64,000 nucleotides of DNA, from positions 4,558,501-4,622,500 of the forward strand of contig NZ_CP120849.1 of NCBI RefSeq assembly GCF_029581355.1. Direction: 5' to 3'. The position numbers and the translations under genes are program-made. The notes below the pieces were generated by a model. That model made no database searches. It had not been told where the DNA came from and saw only the letters and a program-made list of their open reading frames with translations. Positions 56,352-63,307 of this stretch are shown here, one piece after another (position 1 is the stretch's first letter; each line of letters begins with the position of its first letter). Origin of the DNA: Parabacteroides chongii. Lineage in GTDB: Bacteria > Bacteroidota > Bacteroidia > Bacteroidales > Tannerellaceae.

Positions 56352-56912
56352 CTATTTCAACCTCTTACCATCCGAAAAAGCATTACCTACCTTTTTACCC
56401 ACTTCCAGGTAATCGTTATTGAACGGGTCGAATATAATGGGAGACACTTTGGATACATCCACTTTACCGTTTTCGTCGAGAACGCGCTCATCTACGCTTA
56501 CGTTTATTATTTCACCTCGCAAAATACAGGTCTCTGGGTTATAGTCCTTCAATTTACATTCCAGCACTACAGACAATTCGTCAATCAACGGTGCATCCAC
56601 AAACTCCGAACGAGTAGCATGAAAACCTGCACGGGCGAATTTATCCGAAACTCTATTACCGGAAACAATACCCACGTAATCACAGGCAACCACCTGCCCG
56701 ACTTCTGCCATACTCACGGTAAAAGCTTTACGCTTCAGGATATTTGCTGTCGTTTTATGTCCCTCACTGATACAAATACTAATTTCATGCATCTCGCTGA
56801 TACCACCCCAAGCGGCATTCATAACATTGGGAGTTCCATCTTCATCATAAGCAGCGATAATAAACACCGGCTGCGGATAAGTAAAGGGCTTTGACCCAAA
56901 ATTCTTTCTCAT
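56352..56912 (-). CDS. Flavin reductase / flavoredoxin family protein
   Basis: A 186-aa split-barrel FMN-binding protein: N-terminal PQPVFIIAAYDEDGTPNVMNAAWGG, then SEGHKTTANILKRKAFTVSMAE. Relatives reduce flavin or carry electrons. It is six bases after the exported flavodoxin gene, so both are probably cotranscribed from the promoter before the flavodoxin. Confidence 0.88.
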   Translation of the reverse strand: MRKNFGSKPFTYPQPVFIIAAYDEDGTPNVMNAAWGGISEMHEISICISEGHKTTANILKRKAFTVSMAEVGQVVACDYVGIVSGNRVSDKFARAGFHATRSEFVDAPLIDELSVVLECKLKDYNPETCILRGEIINVSVDERVLDENGKVDVSKVSPIIFDPFNNDYLEVGKKVGNAFSDGKRLK

Positions 56913-56918
56913 AATAAT

Positions 56919-57464
56919 TTATTTTTTAGTCCACTTCTTAATATCTTCCTTTGTCGCACCATTCAAAAGTCGGCCCTTCTGCCATTTCAGATCAGGATAG
57001 GTTTCCTGCAGCTCTTTTTCTGCATTAGAAATACTGCTGCTACCCGATGTTGCAAACGGGATAATCGTCTTGCCTGCAAAATTATTGCTCTCAATAAAAG
57101 TATTGATGATTCTCGGAGCAGAATTCCACCAAATAGGGAAACCTATATAAACGGTATCGTAATCTGCAAAATTCTCAGGTTTGGAATTCAATGCAGGACG
57201 TGATTTGGCATCTGACATCTCTACACTGCTACGCGAGGATTTGTCATGCCAATCCAGGTCAGCAGCGACATATTCTTTTTCAGGTTGTATTTCGTAGAGC
57301 GTTCCACCTGTAACTTCTACAATCAACTTAGCAGCTTTCTCCGTTGTTCCTGTTGCCGAAAAATAAGCGACCAATGTCTTATCACTCTGCGTCTGTGCAT
57401 TTATGGGGATACATAACATCATGATCACTACTATAATCATACCTTTAACTTTCCTTGTTGTCAT
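56919..57464 (-). CDS. Exported flavodoxin
   Basis: A 181-aa flavodoxin with a signal peptide (residues 1 to about 23, MIIVVIMMLCIPINAQ). The FMN phosphate loop is SATGTTEKAAK near residue 38 and the isoalloxazine loop is near FPIWWNSAPR. Most flavodoxins are cytoplasmic, so periplasmic export is a distinct trait of this Bacteroidota type. Promoter: TAATTTTG (57494-57501, minus strand). Confidence 0.88.
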   Translation of the reverse strand: MTTRKVKGMIIVVIMMLCIPINAQTQSDKTLVAYFSATGTTEKAAKLIVEVTGGTLYEIQPEKEYVAADLDWHDKSSRSSVEMSDAKSRPALNSKPENFADYDTVYIGFPIWWNSAPRIINTFIESNNFAGKTIIPFATSGSSSISNAEKELQETYPDLKWQKGRLLNGATKEDIKKWTKK

Positions 57465-57493
57465 ATGTAATTCTTATTTTTATTGTTATGACA

Positions 57494-57560
57494 CAAAATT
57501 ACAGAATAGTATCCAATATAAAAGTATATAAATCACTGATTATCTAACCCAAATTACTGG
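57494..57560 (-). promoter_or_regulatory. Flavodoxin promoter with possible AraC-type site
   Basis: -7 box TAATTTTG (57494-57501, minus strand). ACCCAAATTACTGG (57547-57560) starts 83 bases above the start codon and shares 11 bases with a site 79 bases above the AraC gene start at 61020. Confidence 0.4.
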
Positions 57561-57573
57561 TAAATTTAAATGC

Positions 57574-57607
57574 ATGAACCCCATAGCAGCATCACTATAG
57601 GGTTCAT
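57574..57607 (-). terminator. Hairpin ending the arsenic operon
   Basis: Arms ATGAACCC (57574-57581) and GGGTTCAT (57600-57607) with an inner ATAG/CTAT pairing, between the VOC stop and the flavodoxin promoter. The T-run after it is weak. Confidence 0.6.
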
Positions 57608-57662
57608 TAAATGTCATTCGTCCGGCTCACTTACATAAGCCGTTTCTTTTTAGCAATATCTC

Positions 57663-58106
57663 TTATTGAAATTTCTTATCCTCTTCGAGGAGTTCCTGGC
57701 TACATTGCTCCACAGCCAAAGGGGTAAAGAGTTCTATAAGATTTTCTTCGGGATCGCGCAGGTACAGGGTACGCATTCCCCAATCGGGCATATCCGTAGG
57801 TTCACTGATAAACGTCACGCCTTTTACTTTTAGGGCGGCAAAGGTTTCGTCTACGTTATCTACACAGAAAGAGACCATTGATTTTTCGCGCATCGCTACG
57901 GGCTGCTGTTTATCGGCATTACCTACCGATGGTGCCATCCAGTCAGATACAAAAAGGGCGAAGCCTTCTATTCCTTCGGCTACTTTAAAACTGGCATATC
58001 CGCTATTTTCATCTCCCCAGGCTGGTTCTAATCCAAGCTGTTCGGTGTAGAATCTAAAGCATTTAGCGAAGTCTTTTACTAATAATCTTACATTACTGAA
58101 TTTCAT
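57663..58106 (-). CDS. VOC (glyoxalase/bleomycin-resistance) family protein
   Basis: A 147-aa single-domain vicinal-oxygen-chelate protein, with paired beta-alpha-beta modules (VRLLVKDFAKCFRFYTEQLGLEP and VSFCVDNVDETFAALKVKG) and the metal-ligand glutamate region PEENLIELF. It is the fourth gene of the arsenic operon. It lacks the vicinal cysteines expected of ArsI C-As lyases, so that function is not claimed. Confidence 0.85.
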   Translation of the reverse strand: MKFSNVRLLVKDFAKCFRFYTEQLGLEPAWGDENSGYASFKVAEGIEGFALFVSDWMAPSVGNADKQQPVAMREKSMVSFCVDNVDETFAALKVKGVTFISEPTDMPDWGMRTLYLRDPEENLIELFTPLAVEQCSQELLEEDKKFQ

Positions 58107-58161
58107 TGTTTTCTGATTAATGGTTTGTAATTAGATTCTTATAATCAAGATACAAATATAG

Positions 58162-58686
58162 TCAATTAGACGAATTACTGATCGTAAACCGCCAGCAACA
58201 AGCACACGACAGATCTGTTACATCCGGGAAACAGCTAACCATTTCTGTAACGATTCTTTCATCGATTGCGCTGGCGAAACCGGCATGTTCGATAAAACCG
58301 ACCGGCGCACAAGGGTGATAAGGCATTCCTTTATCTTTTCGGGCTGATTGTACCCTGCAAACATTCACCCGGTAGATCAGGGATTCGCCCTCCCTGAAAA
58401 GATCCACAGAAGGATTTGCCAAAGCTGAAAATCGAATAGCTAACGCTTTCTCTAGCCCGTCGAGCCCCGGCTTTTCGGGAAGGTTCAGAAAGTTCTTAAT
58501 TCTTAAGGCCTCGGTACGGGTAAACCTCGTCCACGCTTGCTTATCATGCAACATAGCGTCATCCATTCCACATTCCGCTTCCACGGACTGAAACCACACT
58601 CCGTCAAGAGCATAAATATTCCTGGCATATATTCTTACCAAATCTTTTAATTCCTCTTTTGTCAATAGGTCAAGCTGATCTGTCAT
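58162..58686 (-). CDS. DUF6125 family protein in the arsenic operon
   Basis: A 174-aa protein of unknown function. Motifs: LYARNIYALDGVWFQSVE-like opening (YARNIYALDGVWF), CRVQSARKDKGMPYHPCAP near residue 112, GFASAIDERIV and a C-terminal cysteine cluster SCACCW near residue 162. The family is distantly related to L-2-amino-thiazoline-4-carboxylate hydrolases. It follows arsM by 25 bases. The ATG at 58686 is preferred over a TTG three codons earlier. The cysteine cluster could bind As(III); this is inference. Confidence 0.8.
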   Translation of the reverse strand: MTDQLDLLTKEELKDLVRIYARNIYALDGVWFQSVEAECGMDDAMLHDKQAWTRFTRTEALRIKNFLNLPEKPGLDGLEKALAIRFSALANPSVDLFREGESLIYRVNVCRVQSARKDKGMPYHPCAPVGFIEHAGFASAIDERIVTEMVSCFPDVTDLSCACCWRFTISNSSN

Positions 58687-58711
58687 ATTCTTCAAATTAA
58701 AATAGCTACTA

Positions 58712-59524
58712 CTATATTTTTTTACCGGTCACAGTGATAGAATATATCCCTACATTCCCCGCTTTATAGCTGGATATTGTCGATTCATCCAAATGTTCTT
58801 CCAATACCTCGTCAGGAATCAGGACTGTTTTTGTCCGTTTGACTTCGATATTTGCAAATGCCGCCTTTTCAATCTCAGCTAAATAATCTTCCCGTTGAAT
58901 TGCACTGGCAATACAACCGGCATACATGGAGGCATTGTCTGTAAACTCTTTTGGAAATATGCCGTTCAAAACCACATCCGATACACAAAAATGACCTCCG
59001 TGTTTGAGAACACGATGTATTTCTTTAAAAATCTTATTCTTTTCAGGAAGAAGATTCAAGACACAATTACTTACGACCACATCTATTGAATTATCAGCCA
59101 GTGGGATGTCTTCTATATCTCCTTCGATAAATTCCACATTCGTATACCCTCGTTTTACCGCATTTTTACGGGCTTTCTCAATCATTTGCGGAGAGAAATC
59201 GATCCCGATCACTTTACCGCTTTCACCAGTTTCGGCTCTGGCAATGAAGCAGTCGTTACCAGCTCCCGAACCCAAGTCCAAAACTATATCTCCTTCCTTT
59301 ATACCGGCATATTGGGTAGGAAGTCCGCACCCTACACCTAAATCGGCATCAGCTTCATATCCCTTCAGCTGGCTGTAATCCTCACTCATAATGGTAAAGA
59401 CCTTTTTTGAGGGAGCCATGGGTTTTGTACCGCAACAACAACCGGATTTTAATAAATTACTGTTTAGTGCCAGTTGGCTATACTGTTCTTTGACTAATGC
59501 TTTTTTCTCTTCGTTCGTTTTCAT
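58712..59524 (-). CDS. arsM: Arsenite S-adenosylmethionine methyltransferase
   Basis: Methylates As(III) to methylarsenicals, which lowers the cell's arsenite load. The 270-aa protein has an N-terminal CCC run (SGCCCG, residue about 28), the SAM-binding loop VLDLGSGAGNDCF near residue 82, and the ArsM cysteines in GVGCGLP, SNCVLNL and YAGCIAS that hold arsenite. It is second in arsR-arsM-DUF6125-VOC. Confidence 0.93.
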   Translation of the reverse strand: MKTNEEKKALVKEQYSQLALNSNLLKSGCCCGTKPMAPSKKVFTIMSEDYSQLKGYEADADLGVGCGLPTQYAGIKEGDIVLDLGSGAGNDCFIARAETGESGKVIGIDFSPQMIEKARKNAVKRGYTNVEFIEGDIEDIPLADNSIDVVVSNCVLNLLPEKNKIFKEIHRVLKHGGHFCVSDVVLNGIFPKEFTDNASMYAGCIASAIQREDYLAEIEKAAFANIEVKRTKTVLIPDEVLEEHLDESTISSYKAGNVGIYSITVTGKKI

Positions 59525-59572
59525 ATATATAATTTTAAACGATCCGTACTTATACGGATATAATGGATATTT

Positions 59573-59899
59573 CTATTTATTATTACAGTTTTCTTTGTTA
59601 TCAATAGCGACAAAGAATAAAGAAAATAAGTTTTTCGCCTCTTCCCAACTCTTCTGATTAATGCAATACTTAACCGTAGGAGGAATAATTTCTCCTTGTA
59701 TCAATTCGGCATCTTTCAGCTCTTTCAAATGCTGTGAAAGGGTACTTTTGGCAATTGGCAGCACTTCCGACATGTCCCCATGATAACAACATTCCTGACT
59801 TGCCAGCATTTGTAATATGGCTATACGGATAGGATGTCCCAATGCTTTAGCAAAACGAGCCAATCTTTCTTGTTCAGTTGTAAATTCTTTTCTTGACAT
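59573..59899 (-). CDS. arsR: ArsR family metalloregulator
   Basis: A 108-aa winged-helix repressor that leads the arsenic operon. The winged helix is in [39 protein letters not shown] as separate motifs, with adjacent cysteines C37-C38 as the likely As(III) ligands, though spaced unlike the CxCxxC of classical ArsR. Two dyads over its promoter are expected operators. Confidence 0.92.
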   Translation of the reverse strand: MSRKEFTTEQERLARFAKALGHPIRIAILQMLASQECCYHGDMSEVLPIAKSTLSQHLKELKDAELIQGEIIPPTVKYCINQKSWEEAKNLFSLFFVAIDNKENCNNK

Positions 59900-59908
59900 A
59901 GAATAAAA

Positions 59909-59956
59909 ATATTGTTCGCAAATATACGAACAATATTCAATTCGTAATATTGCGAA
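59909..59956 (-). promoter_or_regulatory. arsR promoter covered by two ArsR-type operators
   Basis: TTCG-N8-CGAA occurs at 59915-59930 and 59941-59956, starting 26 bases apart and matching in 14 of 16 positions when one is reversed. The first is extended to a 10-bp dyad (59909-59918 and 59927-59936). Its spacer contains the minus-strand -7 box TATATTTG (59919-59926), and the second covers the -33 region. Confidence 0.7.
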
Positions 59957-60117
59957 CGATCATTTATTCTTTTTTAATACATAATCCACTATCCCCCGCA
60001 AAACTCCACAATCGTCATCTTCCCAACCAACAGTTGAAACACAAAAAACAACCCCTTGCATCCCCTATATCCAAATAGAACCGGGAATTAAGGCGATAAT
60101 TATCAGAATGACAATTT

Positions 60118-61020
60118 TCAATTTTGCGAATAACGGTAATCGCAGGGTGCAACACCTGTTATTTTCTTGAATATAAGACTGAAATACTGCACATTCGGAT
60201 AACCCAGTTGGCGGGCTATGATGGCAGGTGTGGCATCGGATTTCAGTAACATTCGTTTAGCAACTTCCAATCGTTTGAATTCGAAATACTGTTCCAGCGT
60301 CTTGCCTGTTTCAAATTTCAGCAGGTCGTTGAAATAGGATGTAGAAAGATTGAGCCTCTTCGCAAGATAGTCGGGTGCAGGCAGTTTGCCGTTTTGCAAT
60401 CTGCCGGAACTTATATAGTCATCGAGCAACTGCTCCATTTTTTCCAGAATGGTCTTATTCTTATTCTCACGGGTGATAAACTGACGTTCGTAGTAGCGGG
60501 TACAATAGTCCAGTAACAATTCAATGTGCCGGGAAAGGATAGTGCTGCTATGCATATCGATCGAATGATGCAGTTCTTCCTCTATATTCCATAGACAGCA
60601 GGTGACTTTCTCCGTTTCACGCTGCGACAGGTGCAATGCTTCCTCCTTACGATAATGGAAGAAAGTGTAATTCTCTATGTGGTTCTTCAGTGTGGTCTGA
60701 AACAGCAAGTCCGGATGAAACACCAGCAGGTAGCCTTTGCCGGGCAAGGTTTTCTCCTCACTCATACGGAAAATTTCGCCGGGGGTAAGAAATACCATTG
60801 TTGCATTGGAATAATCATAGTATTTCCGTCCGCAACATGAACATTCGTCAGGGCAATTCTCTATCAGCAAGATAGCATAAAACTCAAACTTGACGGTATC
60901 CTGTTCCAACGACGGGCTCTCCAGATTGATAAGACTTACCTGTGGATGCAACGTCTTGCAGGCCAGACAACAGTTACAATCATATACGGTCTTAAAATCC
61001 AATGTATTTTTCTTTTCCAT
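60118..61020 (-). CDS. AraC-family regulator with a cysteine-rich N-terminus
   Basis: A 300-aa regulator. The C-terminal about 100 residues are the AraC double HTH (PDYLAKRLNLSTSYFNDLLKFETG and ATPAIIARQLGYPNVQYFSLIFKKITGVAP as motifs). The N-terminal sensor domain contains two cysteine groups, CNCCLAC (about residues 15-21) and CPDECSCCGRKYYDY (about 55-65), and a cupin-like strand set. The cysteines could sense thiol state or metal. It lies beside the arsenic operon and upstream of an Ntn-hydrolase gene. Confidence 0.88.
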   Translation of the reverse strand: MEKKNTLDFKTVYDCNCCLACKTLHPQVSLINLESPSLEQDTVKFEFYAILLIENCPDECSCCGRKYYDYSNATMVFLTPGEIFRMSEEKTLPGKGYLLVFHPDLLFQTTLKNHIENYTFFHYRKEEALHLSQRETEKVTCCLWNIEEELHHSIDMHSSTILSRHIELLLDYCTRYYERQFITRENKNKTILEKMEQLLDDYISSGRLQNGKLPAPDYLAKRLNLSTSYFNDLLKFETGKTLEQYFEFKRLEVAKRMLLKSDATPAIIARQLGYPNVQYFSLIFKKITGVAPCDYRYSQN

Positions 61021-61066
61021 ATCCTACTTACAGATTATTCAGTGTACAGTATTCGTATCTCGATTA

Positions 61067-61112
61067 CAAAAATACGGGATACTTCCGTCACTTTTACAAC
61101 CCAAATTACGGA
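61067..61112 (-). promoter_or_regulatory. AraC gene promoter with motif shared with the flavodoxin promoter
   Basis: A minus-strand -7 box (61067-61074, plus-strand CAAAAATA) and ACCCAAATTACGGA (61099-61112). An inverted near-copy GTAATTGGGGT lies at 61172-61182. Confidence 0.4.
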
Positions 61113-61232
61113 TTGTATAACCTTGTTTACGGATTACATAAACTTACATATTTCGTCTGCTTCATAAATCTGTAATTGGGGTTATATAAGTCGTAATTCA
61201 TCTACCAAGGAAACGATTAATTTCGTCGTTTA

Positions 61233-61264
61233 TTTGTCTATATTGATTATTGTGTATATGTTTG
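61233..61264 (+). promoter_or_regulatory. Promoter of the C45-like hydrolase gene, both boxes present
   Basis: TTTG (61233-61236) and TATGTTTG (61257-61264) with 20-base spacing match the full Bacteroidota consensus; the start codon follows at 61292. Confidence 0.65.
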
Positions 61265-61291
61265 CCACTAAATGCATAATACTTATACGTC

Positions 61292-62497
61292 ATGAAAAAG
61301 CTCATCTTAGCGGCAATTCTCTGTTTCTGCTTTTCTATCCAGCAACAACATGCTTGTACCTCTATCATTATCTCAGGGAAAGCAACCCCCGACGGACGCC
61401 CTTTGATGTGGAAACATCGTGATACCGGTGCCCCTTACAATCATATTACCTATATTGACGAAGGAGGTTATCGTTTCCTTGGACTGGTGAACAGCGATGA
61501 TCCGGACGGGGCTGTATGGACCGGTAGTAATGAAACAGGTTTCTCCATTATGAATACGGCTTCCTATAATCTAAAAGACGATGACGTAAAAGAAATGGAT
61601 CATGAAGGACTACTGATGCGCCAGGCACTAAAAGTATGCAAAACCATACAAGACTTTGAGCACCTGCTCGATACCCTTCCCCGCCCTCTACGTGTAGAAG
61701 CCAACTTTGGTGTGATCGATGCTTATGGAGGCGCTGCCTATTATGAAACAAATAATAAACACTACTATAAAAAAGATGTCAACGATACCACCCTGGCTCC
61801 GGAAGGATATCTGATCTATACGAACTTTTCTTTCGAAGGCCGCACTGATGAAGGACTGGGATACATCCGTTATGATAACGCCCGAAAGATATTCAAACAA
61901 ATGGAAAAGGAAGGATTTACCCCGGAACGCATCTTCCGGGAAGCCTCCCGTTCATTTTACAATAGTCTGCTTGACATAGACTTGAAAAATCCGGAACAAA
62001 GCCCGAACAATCATTCCGGATGGTTTGTAGAACAGGATTTCATTCCACGAGCCGAAAGTACGGCTTCTATCGTGATACAAGGAGTAAAACCGGGTATGCC
62101 GGCAGAACACACCATCATGTGGACCGCATTAGGATATCCTCCTGTTTCGGTAGCCCTGCCGCTATGGGTAAAAATGGGAAAAGACCAACCCTCCCTGGTA
62201 CAATACAATGCAGCCTTAAAGACTGCCCCTCTCTGTTATTATTCCTCCCGCCTGAAAGACAAAGTCTATGCGATCCATCGTGGCAACGGACAAAAATATC
62301 TTCACTGGCGACTTCTCTGGAATAATGAAAAGACCGGTTATATACAGCAATTACAGCCGGTGGAAACACAGGTATTCAAGCTATTCGAAACTGCTTCATC
62401 CAGCCATGATACACTGGATACGAAGAAAACAAAGGATATCTATAAACAGGCAGAATCAATCATTTCTGTTGTCTATAGGCAACTCGGGGCTTATTAA
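61292..62497 (+). CDS. Exported C45-like Ntn-hydrolase (linear amide C-N hydrolase)
   Basis: A 401-aa exported enzyme of the acyl-CoA:6-APA acyltransferase/choloylglycine-like Ntn superfamily. The signal peptide ends about residue 21 and the next residue is the candidate nucleophile Cys22 (HACTSIIISGK), so cleavage would expose it as the N-terminal cysteine. Further motifs are GRPLMWKHRDTGA, NSDDPDGAVWTGSNETGFSIMN and YETNNKHYY. The natural amide is unknown; bile-salt or N-acyl amino acid hydrolysis are candidates but not shown. Confidence 0.85.
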   Translation: MKKLILAAILCFCFSIQQQHACTSIIISGKATPDGRPLMWKHRDTGAPYNHITYIDEGGYRFLGLVNSDDPDGAVWTGSNETGFSIMNTASYNLKDDDVKEMDHEGLLMRQALKVCKTIQDFEHLLDTLPRPLRVEANFGVIDAYGGAAYYETNNKHYYKKDVNDTTLAPEGYLIYTNFSFEGRTDEGLGYIRYDNARKIFKQMEKEGFTPERIFREASRSFYNSLLDIDLKNPEQSPNNHSGWFVEQDFIPRAESTASIVIQGVKPGMPAEHTIMWTALGYPPVSVALPLWVKMGKDQPSLVQYNAALKTAPLCYYSSRLKDKVYAIHRGNGQKYLHWRLLWNNEKTGYIQQLQPVETQVFKLFETASSSHDTLDTKKTKDIYKQAESIISVVYRQLGAY

Positions 62498-62527
62498 AGA
62501 TGTGTTATTTAGTCTTAGATCATTTCC

Positions 62528-62615
62528 TAAAATCAACCCGATCAGGTTGTTTTATTTAAATCAACTCAATTAGGTTGTTTTTCTAAAATCAACCCGATTA
62601 GGTTGTTTTATTCAT
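62528..62615. repeat. Three tandem 28-bp repeats, each an imperfect palindrome
   Basis: Cores CAACCCGATCAGGTTG (62534-62549), CAACTCAATTAGGTTG (62562-62577) and CAACCCGATTAGGTTG (62590-62605) begin exactly 28 bases apart, each flanked by AAAT and TTTT. Each pairs CAACC with GGTTG. The third copy overlaps the -33 region of the promoter before the SatD-like gene. Confidence 0.85.
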
Positions 62616-62624
62616 AAATAACAG

Positions 62625-62632
62625 TATATTTG
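62625..62632 (+). promoter_or_regulatory. -7 promoter box of the SatD-like operon
   Basis: TATATTTG, 30 bases before the ATG at 62662; a TTG in the third repeat (62603-62605) stands at -33 spacing. Confidence 0.6.
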
Positions 62633-62661
62633 TTCCTAAATGAATCCATCAAATCGTTTGT

Positions 62662-63303
62662 ATGAAAATAAAAGGAGTTATAACAGGAGACATCATTCAA
62701 TCGACCCATATAGATCCGGCAAACAGAAGTCTGTTATTGGATACGATCAACAACATTGTGCATGACACAGAGAAATGGGGAAGCATCCGATTAGATATCT
62801 ATCGTGGCGATAGTTTTCAAATCATCATCAACAATCCGGTCAAGGCATTACGGACAGTTTTGTTGCTGCGTATCGGCCTGCAGGCAAAGTCACCTACATC
62901 TTTCAGGTGGGATGCACGGATGGCTTTAGGTATAGGTACTATAGATTTTGAAAAAGAAGAAAGTGTTATCGAATCCGACGGGGAAGCTTTCCGTTTTTCC
63001 GGTTGGGAATTCGATAAATTGGGACGTTCTAAAAACCTGGCTCTTAAAACTCCCTGGGATGAATTCAATGACGAGTTCAAAGTCAGTACAGCTTTTGTCG
63101 ATGATATAGCATCCAATTGGACAATCACTCAGTCACAGGCTTTGTATTTGTCTCTATTGACAGGTAAAACACAAAAAGAAATTGCAGACGACCTCCAAAA
63201 ATCTTCTCAGGCCATCAGTAAATTATTAATCGGTGGTAAAGCTAATTTAATTGAACTATACCTTAACCGTTACGAACAACTCATATCAACCAAAAACCTA
63301 TAA
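62662..63303 (+). CDS. SatD-like regulator: cyclase-like domain plus HTH
   Basis: A 213-aa protein resembling the SatD family. Residues 1 to about 140 start MKIKGVITGDIIQST and include YRGDSFQIII, ARMALGIG and GEAFRFSG, an order recalling class III nucleotidyl cyclases, with D10 and D50 where those bind metal. Residues about 150-205 are a sigma-70 region-4-like HTH (TQSQALYLSLLTGKTQKEIA and SSQAISKLL). Whether it makes or binds a nucleotide is unknown. It precedes the DUF3307 gene by four bases, a pairing seen in other bacteria, and sits behind three palindromic repeats. Confidence 0.8.
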   Translation: MKIKGVITGDIIQSTHIDPANRSLLLDTINNIVHDTEKWGSIRLDIYRGDSFQIIINNPVKALRTVLLLRIGLQAKSPTSFRWDARMALGIGTIDFEKEESVIESDGEAFRFSGWEFDKLGRSKNLALKTPWDEFNDEFKVSTAFVDDIASNWTITQSQALYLSLLTGKTQKEIADDLQKSSQAISKLLIGGKANLIELYLNRYEQLISTKNL

Positions 63304-63307
63304 TATT

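Noticed and set aside
57663..58106. ArsI-type C-As lyase
   Set aside because: The VOC protein is in the arsenic operon but lacks the vicinal cysteine pair of ArsI; kept as a generic VOC protein.
49989..62517. 16-base identity GTGTTATTTAGTCTTA at 49989 and 62502
   Set aside because: A single AT-rich 16-mer match in 64 kb can occur by chance, and neither copy borders an element or shares flanks.
62528..62615. CRISPR array
   Set aside because: The 28-bp units are contiguous with no unique spacers, only three copies, and no cas genes nearby; operator-like tandem repeats fit better.
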